64,000 nt of DNA from Coprinellus micaceus (GCA_951394405.1 OX596341.1:1302001-1366000), one strand, 5' to 3'; positions 43,478 to 58,000 are shown, numbered from the stretch's first letter. Program-made: numbers and translations. Notes: a model not told the origin generated them from the sequence alone.

Positions 43478-45472
43478 GGTGCGGGTCGGGGCGCTGGTGG
43501 GGTGCTATCGCGAACGAAGAAATCTAGTACGTACTTTGAAGCAGTCCAGCGTTTTCAAACGACTAATTCAAGGAAATGTCTGTGGCAGCACTTTGAACAT
43601 TTGGCCGCTCGATCTCTTACACTCTGTATCATATAGACCTAGTGCGCTTGGAACAGAAACTGGAAAACATCTGTCAAAGAAAATGGACGTTAGACTACTG
43701 TCGGTTTCGTTTTGGACTCTTAACTTGTATATTGGACTTCGCTTCTATCGAATCGCTATTTTACCGGCTGCCAATGAAATCCCCCCAGACGCATCATTCA
43801 GACAGTAGGTAGGTGATCGCACGGGTGGCTTTGTCGCACGACATCAATTTTCTATTTATTTATTTATTTAATGTTTGTGCTTCACCTCTTACCGCCGTCT
43901 GGATGCGTAACAATGGACCCGAAACCAACATCTCCCGGGATACGGGAACGAGCGGGCGAGGGCCTGAGGCCTGAGAAGAACTGGAAGAGGTCCGGTTCTA
44001 CCAGGCAGCCACTATCTTTCTTGTAGACGTCAACCCATCATGGTCCCCTTCGGTGTCTCATCCACTACCACCGCGGAACTCGTGCAGCCGATCCTCAGCA
44101 CGGTGACACTCCCGAGCTCACCAGACCTCTTGTTCAATTACGCATTGTCTTGTCTTTCACTTCACTCCAAGTTGCCACAGCGAACCTCGAATCCCTGTTT
44201 GGCGAAGAGCGAGATGGTGTCGGACATGCACATTCTCGTCTTTCCCCCACCGCAAGCGGGAGTTCTTGACCCAACACAGCTTGTCCCGTGCTCAGTGGAT
44301 AGCTGGGGTTGACCCCACCCGACTCGGAGCTTCGTTGAATGGGATCCCCACACGAACAGGCCCTCAAATTTCCGCAAGTCTTGGCTAACTACTTCGGCTT
44401 CCTCTCTTCGATGCTCTCACTTCTTTAGGGTGTGGAACCCTACACCAACTTCCCTTTGGGAACCCATTCGTTCATACCCTCCTAATTCTATCATCAGCTT
44501 GTAATTTCCCCTTCAACCATCAACTCTTGGGCGGAAGGAGTTTTGGGGGACCGCCGGAGTTGGCAGCCTCGAATGTGGTCACTTGCACACGATCGTACGT
44601 TCTGACAACCCCAGCACTCGTGGAGTGGCTCTCCCTTTTGATCTGTCGCCTACCCCACCCTGAAGTATGTGTACTAGGTGTGGACAAACGAGATCAAGTC
44701 TCATTATGGCGACCATAGAACCCACCCCTCCACAACTTCAGTTTCGACGCCCTGGACAAACTCCGCGGGGACAGCACAAGTGTGGAAGACATCCTGGACT
44801 GGGCTGGCTTCACCTCCACGATCGTCCTCTGGTCCCAACGCTCGTCTTCTCAGCATTGGCCTTCAACTTGCATTCGCTTTTCGAGGTCTAGGGACCATTT
44901 CATAGTGCCAGCGACTCGAAACCAATTCAACTTCTCTTTCCGCAGCTGTCATCCCGTGTTTCCGCGGTCAGCTTGGGTTTCGTCAACTAACGAACGGGGA
45001 TTTTGCTCCCGGATGGCAGTTAATCTACCATGAGTCTCGCGGTGAGTGTTCATTGCAACCCTTTCTCGACCTGCAGTGCTAAACATCAATCAGTTCATAA
45101 CAAGGCCGTGCTGGTATTACCATCGCTCTGAAGCTGTGGACGTCAATACCGCGATCACCCCCGCCCGCAAGGGTAGAGCCAAAACCTGGTACTTACTAAT
45201 TGAGGGACACTCGAGTGGCTGACGCCGTTTCTTTCGTACGGGCCATGTTTGCATTTGATATAAGCGGTCGACCAATTCAGCGCTGCTGATCAAATTCGTC
45301 GTTCTTCATGACCACGAAGTTTCAGACGTTAGCACAGCCATTCTGATTAAACTCGATAAAAGGCTGGTTATCCCAGAAGCTGGAACCTGGATCGCAACTC
45401 ACTGAAAGCCACTGCCATCCTTCACCCATACCCCGAACGAATCTCGCCCTTGCCCTGGTCAGCCACACAACT
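43478..45472. other. Intergenic with microsatellite and one coding-like island
   Basis: A (atttt/attt)n microsatellite lies at about 43850-43872. Near 44750-44830 the plus strand reads FSFDALDKLRGDSTSVEDI in a clean frame, but no exon borders or gene could be built. The remaining frames are unsupported. Confidence 0.35.
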
Positions 45473-47107
45473 ATGGTGAACAGTTCTCAGAACCAGGTGT
45501 CCGACAAGGAGAACCAGCCCCCCCCACCAGATCCCAACCAAGCCTCAACTGGAGCTTCCCGGAAGCGCCCGTGCCACCCACAATGTGCAGTTGGATGGGG
45601 ACCACGCCAGAAGTGGTGAGTCACGTTGTATTATTCAATATGCACAGTTTATTGACAGATCCTCGGTACTCCTGCATCGATAGCGCTAGGGCTGACCCTC
45701 TCGTTGGGTATGGACGGCACTTTGGCAGGACCATTCGAACCTTCTGCCGTATCAACACCTTGATCACGAACGGACTCACTAGAACCATGCAGCTAGAACT
45801 GGATCGCATCACTGAAGAGGATCTAACACTCAGGTAAGCTGCGGAACGCTTAATTGGCCATTGGGCTGAGCGGCTCTGGGGTTTAGTGAGCTCTCCGAGC
45901 ATAAGTTGTACCGAGCCCTCCTGTCCCTGTCCCCCGGTCTCGAGGAACGGCTCAACACAGGTTCCGAGAACGACATCCACTACGTCGCTGAGATGGTGCG
46001 TAGCATTACTCGTCTGTTCTACTCGGGTCCCATCCCCTTTCGATGTAGATCTCGAAGGGAATATCGTCGGCGCGGTCTGACGACACGAAAACCCTCAAGT
46101 CTGCTGTTGTGGATTGGATCACTCCGGAAAATCGATATCTCACCCCGCCAATTCAGAGGAACGTCAAGACAGACAGAGGTTTCCATCATGAGAGGACTGG
46201 GGAACTTTTGTGCCCCGTAAATCTCAACTGGAATGACCCCAAGTATTTCGGCTCTCGTTTTTGTGAAGTATCTTGCTGACTTGGAAACGCTTTCCAGGAT
46301 CCGCCGAGACCTAGCGAGCGGCCACCTTATACCCTCCGGTGACCTCTGGCCACGCTTCCTCTACCAAGGTTTCGTCTATAATTCTAAGGACCCTTGGGAT
46401 GGGCTGTTCCGTAGTGCGTTGCTCTTGAAGGTGCGTGGGAGCGTCCCAAAATGGACTGGGTGAGGCCACTATTGCTAATGTGTTTATGATAGGCCTACAG
46501 ACACGTCTTCACCTCCCCGAGCTCTGTTGACGGGGATACAGCTAGGGCGACACGATCGAGCAACGCGCGAATTCACGGAATGACCTCAGTTACTATCGCA
46601 TCGCTCGCGTACGTCGCCACACAGGTACTTACCCTATCTGCATCAAGCGCCAGTAGGTTGTTAACGCCCTCTGCTATCATTTTAGGTTCGATTTGCCCTC
46701 AGTTCTTCCGCCATATTTTCGAGGACGGATACTGTGACGGATTCGGAGTTCTTCTACAACCTGGTCATCGACTTGCTTGAAGATGAGAATGAAGCGGCGG
46801 AGGTTGCAGAGGTGCTTCAATGGTGGAACCAGTGCGTGAACTCGGCAACGCTTTCCAGCCCCTGACAAAAACTAACAATATGTGACCATTCCTTAGACAA
46901 GTTTTTCCGACACGCGTCAACCATGCTCGACCCGTCCACTGCGAGTCGGTAATAGCGAAGATCAAAGAGCGCAGGAGGTTGATAAACGAAGGTCTTTGGA
47001 ACCCCTCTCCCGACGACAGGTTGCACAGGTCACAGACCCAGACTTCCGAGTCGCCAAGTGTAAGCACAGGCAACATCCCTGATACCCAATCACAGGTTCC
47101 GGGTTGA
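45473..47107 (+). CDS. DUF6698 domain protein
   Basis: Eight exons: 45473-45615, 45659-45833, 45887-45995, 46049-46242, 46298-46430, 46493-46624, 46686-46831, 46897-47107. Exons 2-8 join cleanly and give the signature of the Agaricomycete DUF6698 family: DPRYSCID, GYGRHFGRTIRTFCR, ARSDDTKTLKSAVVDWITPE, CPVNLNWNDP, LWPRFLYQGF, HVFTSPSSVDG, RATRSSNARIHGMTSVT and VFSRTDTVTDSE-like wording (AIFSRTDTVTDSEFFYN), then QWWNQ-QVFP. Function is unknown. In exon 1 the ATG frame and the frame needed at the donor differ by one base. A run of eight C at 45518-45525 is one possible site of a surplus base. Either the true start lies elsewhere or the 5' end is disrupted. A final intron with the same stop is possible at 47060. 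Confidence 0.82.
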
Positions 47108-47658
47108 ACACCATCAGATATTCCGCAGGGGTGGTATCGCGGAATTCGGTAGTTGTACGCTGGGCGCCTAACGCCGCGAGCGATACCACCAGTTGTATAT
47201 GCCTTAATTCTCATTCATGGGGCCCGCGTAATGAATCGCATCAAATAGTCTCCCGTCCACAATGCTCCCAGAGCCCTGCGTGCGATTGTTAATTGCACTT
47301 TCTGGTTAAATCCTTCGAGAGGTTAACAGCTCTTCATCATCCTTCAATGAGTTCACTACTCCGCATTTGGAAGTATGAAAGCTACCTCACAAAGCGATGT
47401 ACGCGTGCCATAATTTATGCACTCATTCATAGACACAGTATCAAAATCTGACTCGATGATTAACCGTCGATATGAAGTGGTACCCGGGAACTCCGAGCTG
47501 CACTCGACCTTGTCAAGGACACCCAAAGTTCAAAGACCCGAGGAGCTGAGTTTCATACTTCGCTCCACACCAACTTCCCCCATTGTCTGCGGATTCTTCA
47601 GCGCTTTGAACATCTCCGCAACCCTCGTCGCTTTTTCCAACAAGAAAGATCGCCGCCA

Positions 47659-48443
47659 ATGGACAACCCAGACTTGTCCAATTTGTCGGCGATGTTATCA
47701 AGTAACGGGTCTACAAAGAAGGCTCGATTTTGTACAAAATGTAAAGGGCCGATGAAGGGACACCCCAAGCCTCCTCAACCTTGCCCGGCAAACTCTAGGC
47801 CGGGTAATCAGGCAGGAACGTCCGTTTCGGCGGCGTTGGGGAACGAGCTAGTAACTGGCGTCGGCCGCGGAGGTGCTTTCGCAAATCAGGAGAGCAGCCG
47901 GACCGCAAACGCGCATGAAATTGCTCACATTGTGGCCGTACGTTATATCACGTCGCCAAATTACCCTACGCGCGAACTGACCCTCCCTTATAGACCACTT
48001 TAGCCCTCATCACTCAGCAGGCGACCACTTTGCCGTTGAGCCCTCTGGTTCAGGAGATGGCGCCTGGATCTGTTGCCCATTCAGGATCAGATGCCTCACT
48101 TCCTCCAATAACAGAGGAAGCCGTGGAAGAAAGAGAAGAAAAGGTCGACGCGGCGGAGAACACTGGCACCCAAGGTCGGAGCGTGCCTGGAACCTACGAC
48201 TCTGCGCTCGACTCCTTTCTGAACGCAACCTCCACCAAGATTTCTCAGCTCCCAAATTCTGACGATAGGGGAGAATGGGCGATCGTTATAGCGAACCGAC
48301 GGGGTAGTCTAGAAGCTTGGGCATTAAGACCCGATGATTCGGACAATTTGGTCTGGGTCTTCTCTCACCGCAATGGACTCCTTATTTTCGTTGGCGTGGT
48401 GTTGGGGGCGTTACTGATGTTTGTATTTCTCGCATATCTGTAG
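47659..48443 (+). CDS. Predicted tail-anchored protein with N-terminal Cys motif
   Basis: Two exons, 47659-47937 and 47994-48443, joined at phase 0 for 242 residues. Near the N-terminus is FCTKCKGPMKGHPKPPQPCP, a CxxC...C cluster that may form a small zinc knuckle. The middle is polar and acidic (TEEAVEEREEKVDAAEN). A conserved-looking globular part follows (GEWAIVIANRRGSLEAWALR). The last 21 residues are a single hydrophobic segment, FVGVVLGALLMFVFLAYL, ending at the stop, as in tail-anchored membrane proteins. No signal peptide is seen. I do not recognise the family. Confidence 0.6.
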
Positions 48444-51400
48444 GAAACAATGGGGTTTAAATCGTTTGACTCACTGGCTAGATGCATGCATAACATCTAT
48501 CGGTCATATTACCCTTCCCCACGAGTTCCAAATTGTTCGAGGTCGCTTTGTCTCACCCTCAGTGCCAGGCCTTGCTTCCCTCGCGTCGACTGCACTACAT
48601 ATTGGCATTGTCGTGGCTGGGCCTGTGTGACAAAGGTTTGGGGTACATTCTCAGTCAGTTCAGGGCGTCTATTGAACTCCCGTTCCGGAGACCATGGTTG
48701 GTCGCAGACCGTTACGAGCCCAGCTTCGATCGCATCATTTCGCTTAGATCCGGGCTGAGTCACATCAACTTGGAACACCGCCTTCAATCGAGGACATTGC
48801 ACTCAGGATTACCGTGACTATCACCATGTTCAACGCCTTGCTGACTCCTTCGAGGCTCCCATCGCGACCACCTTTCCTAGCGTTATTTGAAGCCCTGATT
48901 CTAACGTCAAATATGTGATCAACGACCCTATGTTGAGGCGACTTACCCCTCCTCGTCCATTCATAGGCTATCATACACCATAACGGCCTCTTCAAGTTCA
49001 ACCATCCGAATCCGGCTGGTCATCGCACCACCCTCAAGGGTTAGGGATGTCGATGGCCGAAACTCCTTTCTTCTCGTCCCGAAACCTGCGTTTGTATAGA
49101 TCACGCTTGACCCAGGCCAGCTTTGAACTTGGGGTCGACGCTCCTGAGGATCTTGAAGCCATGGCAGCGATTCAAGGTTTCGACGCTGAGCCCCAGCCCT
49201 CGAGTTAAGGGTTCTTCGAGGTACCGTACCCAGTCTCGCACCTCACTCTCAGCGATTCAATCATTTCTATAGGGCTCGGTTCGGTGGCCTGGGGTGTAGA
49301 AGATCCCCGTTCGATGTTTACGCGTGGAGCTCTCGTACATGGTTTCCTGGAATGACGCTTCCGGTGTTTCATGCCCGGACCCAAGACCCACCATTCTTTC
49401 CCCCTCAGTATGCTATGCAACGACGAGACCTCTCTGGGGCTCGAACCGCAGAGTTGATATTGAGTGGACGTCGATTCCCGTTGGCGATGGGGGCGTTCTA
49501 TGGTTGAGCTTTTTGGGGATCAAGATGACGCATAAAGGTCACTGACCTCTATTGCCAAGACTCTGAACGAGTAACTCACTTTTGATGCAAATCTGAGGCA
49601 TCCTCCCAGCTTACTTCCCTCTTCTTCTCCCCATGTACCCCTCCTTCCTTCTCGTACCATATTGCCCCTACACTGAGCCGACTCATCCCGATACCCATAG
49701 CGACATGTTTAAACCTTCTACGGGAAGGACTCCACGGTTACTACTCTCCGCGTGATCTCACAATCGAGTCGCCGAAAACCACAACCCGATTGGAGAAACC
49801 AAACGCAGAGGGGCCGAAGGAAGAAAGAGGGGGTTTATCGCAAAGCATAGTCGTCGGCATGCCTCATAGGTTGCCTCTCTCTGGCGTTCCGTTTGAACGC
49901 AATTGGCGAATGGGATATGGTTGCGGGGAGGTGCGATAGCCTGAGGTTTGTCGCCGATGACGCCCTTGCTACTTACTAATGCTTACCTTTGTGTTGCAGA
50001 ATGTGCTCTCCAGCAAAGGAGCCGCCCCAGCAGTAGCTGTTGCCTCGTAGAGGCCGGGCCCACTTTGATATGTGTTCTCCTCCCCCTCGCTTCCGGCTTC
50101 CGGTCGTTGAGAGCGTGCCGCGTGCCCGATTGTTGCGGCCCTCCTTACACCCGCCCCTTCCTTTATGAAGGTGTAATCGATGGAGTGGGCACACTGGAGA
50201 AGAATTCAGGGACGGCCTGAGATGGTGTCCCCACGCCAATCACCGTGGCCATAACTATCATGACGCCGCCTGCTTTCTTTGTGATACTTAATAACGCGAG
50301 GTTCGGGCGTGACTGTCATTGGTCTAAAAGCAGTGGAGGGCGGTCCGATTGTAGCGTTCCAGTCCGTGTATAGGCAAACGATCGATGCCATAAAGTCAGT
50401 GTCACCCTCACAGTCCATGTCACTGCCCTCAATTCCAGCTGGCAGGATTCCCCAGACCCCAGCCCACTTTCCTGCAGCTCCAGAGGATGACTTCGGTATC
50501 AGTGCTTCCCGACGATACTTTCGAGAGAATCGCTCGATCTGTAGACAACGCCAATGGTTCCGACCGCGGAGCTCAGCTCCTTGCAGCAACCGCAAATACG
50601 ATGTACGTTCCACATTGAAAATGCGCTCATGGTTACTGAAGTTGTACGATCGTCTTCTAGACTGTATTTTTTGAGCATGGTTCGCCTTTACAACGTGCAG
50701 GGTCCTCGTCCGGTTTCCGCTCACGGCTCCTGCACCTTCTTTACCCCAGGTTACAGTTCACAGATATATCCAGCTGAGGACGTTCCGTCGCGATATCCTC
50801 CTCACGAAGGCCGTTGTGGTCCTGCTGACGTGCGTATGCCCCCTTGAGTGCACATTCCTGTTAACGAGCCAGATCATCATCCTCCCCAGCGTAGTGTCGA
50901 GCCTTCAGGCGACGTTCGCGTTTCTTTGTTTCTACGATTTCCTGTCGAGGGACTTTCCAGATGAGCCTAATCAGGCGGCCAGCTGGACTCTGTGAGCCCT
51001 TCCGGCATCTGCAGTGCCAACCTCCCTGACACCTCATCGCTCTATCACTGCTAGGACTGCGCCAGTAAGCCCTTCTTTTGCACCATTCCTTCGCCCTAAC
51101 AACTCATCACTGCCAAACAGGCCAGCTTTTTTGCTGTAGTACGTCGCTGAAATGCTGTGTTCTTGGCACCAGGCTCACTCAACGGTCGTCCACAAGTACA
51201 TCACGGTTTTTGTTGCACAAGCGTGAGTCCGTTCGGCTTGTTTGAAACCCATGACCCTAGTTCACGGAACAATCACACCCTCAATCATAAGCTACTCGTT
51301 CGTCAGAACATGGAATTGTACGAATCTGAGGGCGTAAATCAGCGCCCTCTATTCTCCCGCGCCCGCCGATACTCATTCCAAGCTTTCAGTAACGAGGAAC

Positions 51401-54400
51401 TCCCGACATTGTCGAATCTACCGGTTCATGGTCGCCGTTTCAGTCAGTCCCTTCCCCTTTAGAGCACCTTCAATCGGTTGAAACAACATCTATCTAGGCT
51501 CTTGTATCCCTTCTAGGCCTCGGTTAGTCCTCCCCTAACGTCTCAGCCTTGGTCTGAACACCCTCAACTGTACCAGGGATCGGGATCTGTGAGTCAGGAC
51601 TTGCCGGTGTCCAGAGTTCTGGCTGATGGACCTCATTTTCCTTTCAGTTTACGGCGTTCAAATGTGCGCCTCGTGCTCTGGTTACCTTTCCCATCGATCG
51701 ATAGACCCCCTCTAGTATAATCGAAAAAAAAAACAGCTTACTCTACGTGGCCGCCAGCGCCGTCATGGAAAGTCAACCGCTTCCACACTTCCCCTTCCCT
51801 CGGTATGCTGACAGCCTCCACCAGAGAACCGCCGTCGCAATACAGTCGTCGACTGTTCTTTTTTGCGAGGCGACATCAAGCTCATCCCTCTGTTTGCTGT
51901 TGGGAGAGAAACGAGGCGGGTTTGATCAAAGGAATCCGTGAGTCACTCGACGCCCACTCGGTTCCAGGACCAATAGCTTCACGCACAGGCTTGGGGAGTT
52001 CATAGACAAAGTTGTTCGTCTCACCATACGCAGAATCGCGGTGGTTTGGTATGTCACAAACAACCCCTTCGTTGAATGAGCTCTCAAAGGCCTTCTTGCA
52101 GCTTGTTCACCATCATTGGCCTCTTGCTTGTACGTTACCTGATCCATGACACCGTATTTGTGCTCTAATTTGATCTCCACAGTTTTTTGTTCAGCCAGCG
52201 ACTTGTGTGTTGTGAGTGTCCACTGCCCAGATAGGATGGTTAGGGCTCTCTTTAGACCACCCCGCTGATGGTACAATTCACAAGCACGGCCTTTTTCTAC
52301 GCAACTACACATGGTCAGTGGTTGGTGCGTCGTAATGGTCGCAAGGCTAATAGACTACGCAATAGTTTATGTCGCATCTGTAATGTGGAGGTACGCTGTG
52401 TGCTCTACCCTCCAATGGGTAAGCCGAACTGAAACCCCCTGCATTTTTCAGCCTGAATGCTCGCGAATACTACGAGCACCTTGCTTGTGCGGACTCTCAA
52501 GTCACGTATACCCAAGGATATGGGTGTCAACAAGGGCCGATTGTCGAGGCGGGGCTGTATGGCATGCGCCCTGGGTGTGTGAGTGATACTCGAACTGAAC
52601 GGCGGGCACAGCTAATACTAGCGCCATGCCGTGTTGCAGCGCCTCCCATGCCCTCGTTCGTCCACTCAGTCTTTGCCTGCAAGGCACGCCGGAGGTGCCA
52701 CAAGGGTGACTCTTCGCTGTGAGGATCAGCACCAAGGATTCGAGCACAATGGTAGTGGTGGCAACAATCCCCAAGATGGACTCAGAGGGGGTTTTCTTGG
52801 CACCGTGAAGGCGAGGGCTTACGGTGTGTAGTGGGGGTTATAATGGGTTTCGATACGGAGTTGTCCCATTGACCCTCCACGTTGGAACCTCGCTCACCCA
52901 ACCCATTCTTTGACCCAAAACCCATTACGATTCGCCGCGCGATTTGGTTCTCACGTAGCTATTTTCATCTGTATTTGGGGCGCCGCGCGCCTCAACTTCT
53001 CTGGCCTTAGTAATTATGGTCGCCCTGTACTACGAGTAGCGCGAGACACCATAAAGTATGTGCTACGTATGCTTGCCTTGGCCTTCGTTTCGATCGAAAG
53101 CTAACCTGAGATTGGGGGCAAGTCCTGGCCCAGCATCGGTACTTCGCCGCATTATTTTTTCTTTCGATTCGGCTATATGCCGAGCGCTATCGTTCTCTCT
53201 GGTCGTGCCTGCATATGCTTGAGGAACCTGTGTGATACGGCCTGTCATAAACCCGGAAACCACGAATCCTACACCCAACCGATCGCTGGTCTGGGTACCC
53301 GGGCTCGGAGTCAGTACATCGGCCTGCAAAGTTATTTACGTCAGTTCAGGTTCTGCTAGAGACACCACCACATATTCCTAGTATTTTCAAGTTGCACCCT
53401 GTCACCCCTGCATTCCCGTTTGTCGATAGGTCCGGAGCCCAGCATCAATGCCGGGATCACTCAGGGTCAGGATGTCGTCCCCAAGGGCAGGACGTAGAGA
53501 AATGGTGTATCGCCTCAGGAAAGGTAAGTGGTAGCTTTGATCTTCGACTGGCAGACGGAGATCTAGGAAGCTGCAATGCTCCCAGATCAGCGACTTCATT
53601 TCGCTTCCTCAACCACCACCTGCCTAAACTCTCCACAGTGTCACGGAGAAAGAATTTGCAGACCGACGACACCGTTGGCGAGGCGATGCAGCACCCCTGA
53701 CTTCCACGGCTCGAGCTTCCTCCCCGAGTAAGTATCCAAGATCCCTCTTATTTGAGGCTACAAGCCGCACCACTCCGCCACTCATGTCGACTGCGAGGTC
53801 CAGGAGACGTACCCCGAGGATTCGCTATGGTTCATGAACAAAGAACGAACCGTTGCGATGAGGGATGGGTCTCCGGGTGTTGATTGCTATCGCTAGCGGT
53901 GAAAAGCACGATGACGTTCTCCCACCAACGTTGCGACAGAAGGCGATGGAAGTGATTTCGGGCCAACGAAACCCCGGGGTGGGACGTCTATGAAACAACC
54001 AGGGTCGACATGGTTATCGCAGGAGTGGCCCGGAATGTAATGACGACGAATCGCCGTGCCCCTCAAATGTTTGTGGTCCACCGTTCTCGTCAAGTTTCGC
54101 CTTTTACCTTGCCTTTACCTCTCCCTTTATTCGTTGCCCCGGGCCTTCCTCTCGTCGGTGAGCAACATGCAATCTACTGCTCAACGTGTTACGCGATAAC
54201 TGGGCCTTCAGCTCTACAAATGTGAGAGTAGTATCACCATAGAATGACATGCCTCCCAAGTTTCATCCGTCAACGCGCACTTTCCCATCCGCATAAGGGC
54301 CGAGATAAGTCAGTGGAAGTATGCTCTACACCTCTGGGATGGGCCAGTATGCTATCAGACGCCAGCCCTAAGTTATTGTGGTTGAAGTAACCCCGTCGAA

Positions 54401-54918
54401 CTCGGAGCTGGTGTGTTACTTTTACTGTATGCTGAGCCGCTACTAATATAATATCAGAAAGGTTCACTCACCAGGCCAGAGACCAGATAAGCCCTCAGCT
54501 CCTTCGGACTCGGAATAGTGCCATTGCCAGTGAGCATACTTTCCCATCGAGAATACGCACGATTGTACCGGTCTCCTCTCTTTTGAGCGCTGGGTATTTA
54601 CCTGCGCTTCTATGCCACCTTTTATGCTTACTTTCCTTCAGATACTAGCTCCCGTTCACGATCGACCTGCCAGTGGCTGTAACGGGAGCATCTGCCACCG
54701 CTTCGAAGTCGGGCCAACCGCTACCGACTCATATCATGAGTGGTCGCGATGTCTGTGCAGCCCTAACGGCCAAATGTCAATCTCAGCCTAGCCCCGCAGA
54801 AACAAGACGAGGGAAATGAGTTAATCAACCTGATGGGTCGGCCCTCGTCCAGTTTGCTGAATCCTGTGCACCCTCGAGTCTCGGCGACGGTTGTCAGTGC
54901 ATCGCATTTCTAGCGAGG
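48444..54918. other. 6.5 kb with coding-like islands but no gene model
   Basis: Several islands look coding but could not be joined. 49047-49208 encodes a 53-residue frame starting MSMAETPFFSSRNLRLYRSR, perhaps a last exon. 50502-50600 encodes LPDDTFERIARSVDNANG followed by a gtacgt donor. Frames at 48533-48817, 50309-50674, 51157-51462 and 53392-53700 carry no motif I know. A run of ten A lies near 51727. This probably contains decayed genes or unrecognised introns. Confidence 0.3.
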
Positions 54919-55047
54919 ATGTCACAGTTGCGCCCACCCTCGCAGGAATCCATCAAGTTCAATCCTCCGGACCGCACACAACTACGTCGTTGCCTCTTTC
55001 CCCCCTCCCATCTTTGCTACATAGTCAGTAGTCTGGGTTCCCTCGGC

Positions 55048-58000
55048 ATGGGCGACTCAATATCCTGGCGGGGTTCTTATGAGCCGCCCCTCCCCACAAC
55101 ATACACATGTGTCAACTGTGGCAAGCACTACTCGACTCCCCATCATCTCGACGCTCACCAAGCCCGCTCCTGCGCATCCACAAAGCGTACCCTCTCTGAG
55201 CTCTTAGATAATACTAGGGTCTTCTGGGAGGCTCGAAAGAAAAGGCGACGTGACACGGCCGAGGGAGATGGGCCCTCTCAAACTAGTTCCACCGCCCCGC
55301 AGAATATGCACCCAGAGACACTGCTGGTGAGCATTTGCTCCGAGTTTTGAGGTGCAATTCGAACTCCCTTCCACTAATCCGAGGCCTTCGCACCAGGAGG
55401 GGAATGGGGCTACCACAGAAACACCGCACAGGATCCACCAAGTCGAGGTGCCTTCGACCACAACTGAATTATTGGTTAGCGCTCTATTGCACAGTATGGC
55501 GCCGCGAAGCGACTGACACATCGTAGGATTTAGATGCGCCACTCGCCTGCAGAAAGGCGAAAAGAGAGCGCCGGCTCCCTTTGCGTTACAGGCAAGACAC
55601 ATTGCCAGAACCGTTACCACCAGTGCTGGCCGTCCCGGCCACCTCGGAAGGTGAGAATCATTTACTGTGACGGTTTGCGCTTGCAAACTCAAACTCCCCT
55701 TTCGGTGCCCTTCAGAAGGAGCAGAGGGCGCCCCCGTCTCTGATTCTGGGACCGTCGTTCGTTCTCTGTTTCGCTACTCTTCCCGCCCCAACACCTTTGG
55801 TATCCTCAGACACTATATGCTGGCCTCGCCTCCAGAGCACGATCCCAGCCAAGCCATCACGCTCAGGGACCTCAGTGATTTTTTGCCCTCTTCCCCCAAG
55901 TCTGGAAAAAACGGTAATCATCCCCTGGGGCCATTCACCACTCGATCGGCGTTCGACCTTGCAGAATGGTACTGGAACACTACCTCGAAATCGTTCGTTG
56001 ATTTCCAAAAGCTCATCGGTATCCTGAAGCAGCCGACTTTCAACATCAAAGACGTGGCCAACGTGAACTGGAGGACGGCTTTCAAAACGTTGGGCTCGAA
56101 TGTCAATGACCTTCCCGGAGACGATGGGGCTTGGATCCAGGACGATGGCTGGCTAGTAACCCCGATCACGATCGACGTTCCTTTCCATAACCGAACCAAG
56201 GATCCTGGTGTCAAGCCGTACCTCGCATGCAAGTTCCGCCACCGCAGTATCCTCTCCGTCATCAAGGAGAAGGTTGGCCAAGCGGGCGATAGCTCGCACT
56301 TCCACTACCACCCTTTCAAGGCGACGTGGAAACGAACCAGTGAGTCGGCCGAGCTCGAGCTTTTCGGCGAGCTATATACCTCGCGAGCGTTTCGGGAAGC
56401 CGACGAAGAGGTGCAAAGTAGGCCCTCCAATCCGAAAAACGAAGGAATGGAACGGGTCATCGTCGCGTTGATGATTTGGTCGGACGCTACTCAGCTGACC
56501 TCATTCGGTAACGCGTCGCTATGGCCGTGCTACTTGTTCTTTGGGAACGACTCCAAGTATCGGCGCTGCCAACCGTCTGAACGACTTGGCCTCCAGATTG
56601 CGTACTTCAATAAGGTAGGCATCCATGGTCTTGAGCTAGACACTCGTGGCGTCACTGGACTAATATCATATCTCTTTTTAGCTACCCGATGATTTCAGTG
56701 ACTACCTCAAGCAACGCAACAACGGAAAGCTCCCAACAGACGCCCTGTTTTCTCATTGCGCAAGAGAATTGTTCCATAAGCAGTGGTCTGCACTCCTTGA
56801 CGCAGAACTCGTGGAAGCGATGCAAGAAGGGGTAGTCATAGTCTGCCCGGATGGCAAGAAACGCTGCTTTTTCCCGCGAATACTCACGTATTCTGGGGAT
56901 TATCCCGAGAAGTGGGGGTTATCCAAAATTTGTCTTCAGATTATTTACTCACCTTTGCTGTTGCTAGGGTACTGGTATGCGGAGTTCGGAACAACGGCGG
57001 GAAACCATGCCATCGCTGCTTGGTTCAGAAGGACGACATGGCCAAATTGGGTGCACCCATCGACACAGAGCGCCGAGTTCTGACCCGGTGTGTCCTCCGG
57101 AATGCAGAGGCCGTTACTCAGGCCCGGGAAGACATCAAGTCCGGATATGCCGTTGATAGTGCGAAGGTCGAAGCTAAGTTAAAGCCAGAATCACTTACTC
57201 CAACTCTGGTTCGTCGTTCAACAAGTTTCCTCCTGTGGGTTTACACATATTTACCTTCACAATATGTTTTGCCGGCGGTTAGTGCGCGTTCTCCGCGAGG
57301 CTATCCGACCCCCCGTTTAGCATCATCTCTTCCCTTGTGGTTGACATTCTGCACGAGTTCGAAGTTGGTGTCTGGAAGCGGCTCTACGTGCACCTCATCA
57401 GGCTTCTCGACGCCTGTGCGGGGGCTCAGCACATAACCCTTTCCGCAGAGCTGGACCAACGGTAAGTTCTTCGTTTCCATGTTTCACGGCGACCCTGGAG
57501 AATGAACATCTTTCTCGTAGCTACAGGTTAACACCTTCCTTCGGCCGAGACAGTGTTCGAAGGTTTGGTGTCAACGCCTCTGAAATGAAACGCAGGGCTG
57601 CCAGAGATTACGAGGACCTCCTCCAGGTGTGTGGGTCTCTGAGAATATCCAAAGCTCCTCCGTCTCAAGTCCTCTCTTGCTTTTCAGTGTGCCATCCCTG
57701 CATTTGAATCACTTTTACCTGAGCCCCACAACTCCATCCTTATGAAACTTCTCTTCATCTGCGCCCAATGGCATGCGCTAGCGAAACTTCGGCTCCATCA
57801 TGACATGACCCTCGACCTCCTCGAATACACAACAACGCTTCTCGGCGCCCAAATGCGCCTATTCTACCGCGATACTTGCTCCCAGGTTTCCACAAAGGAG
57901 CTGAAGAGAGAAGCTGAGGCGAGGGCACGACGTGAATCGAAGAGTACAACTGGAAAGGCATCAAGCTCGCGGAAACCGGCGTCACTCAGTATTTTCACAA

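Noticed and set aside
52500..54900. Expected terminal inverted repeat of the Plavaka-type element
   Set aside because: No inverted match to sequence downstream of 59517 was found by eye, so no element ends were drawn.
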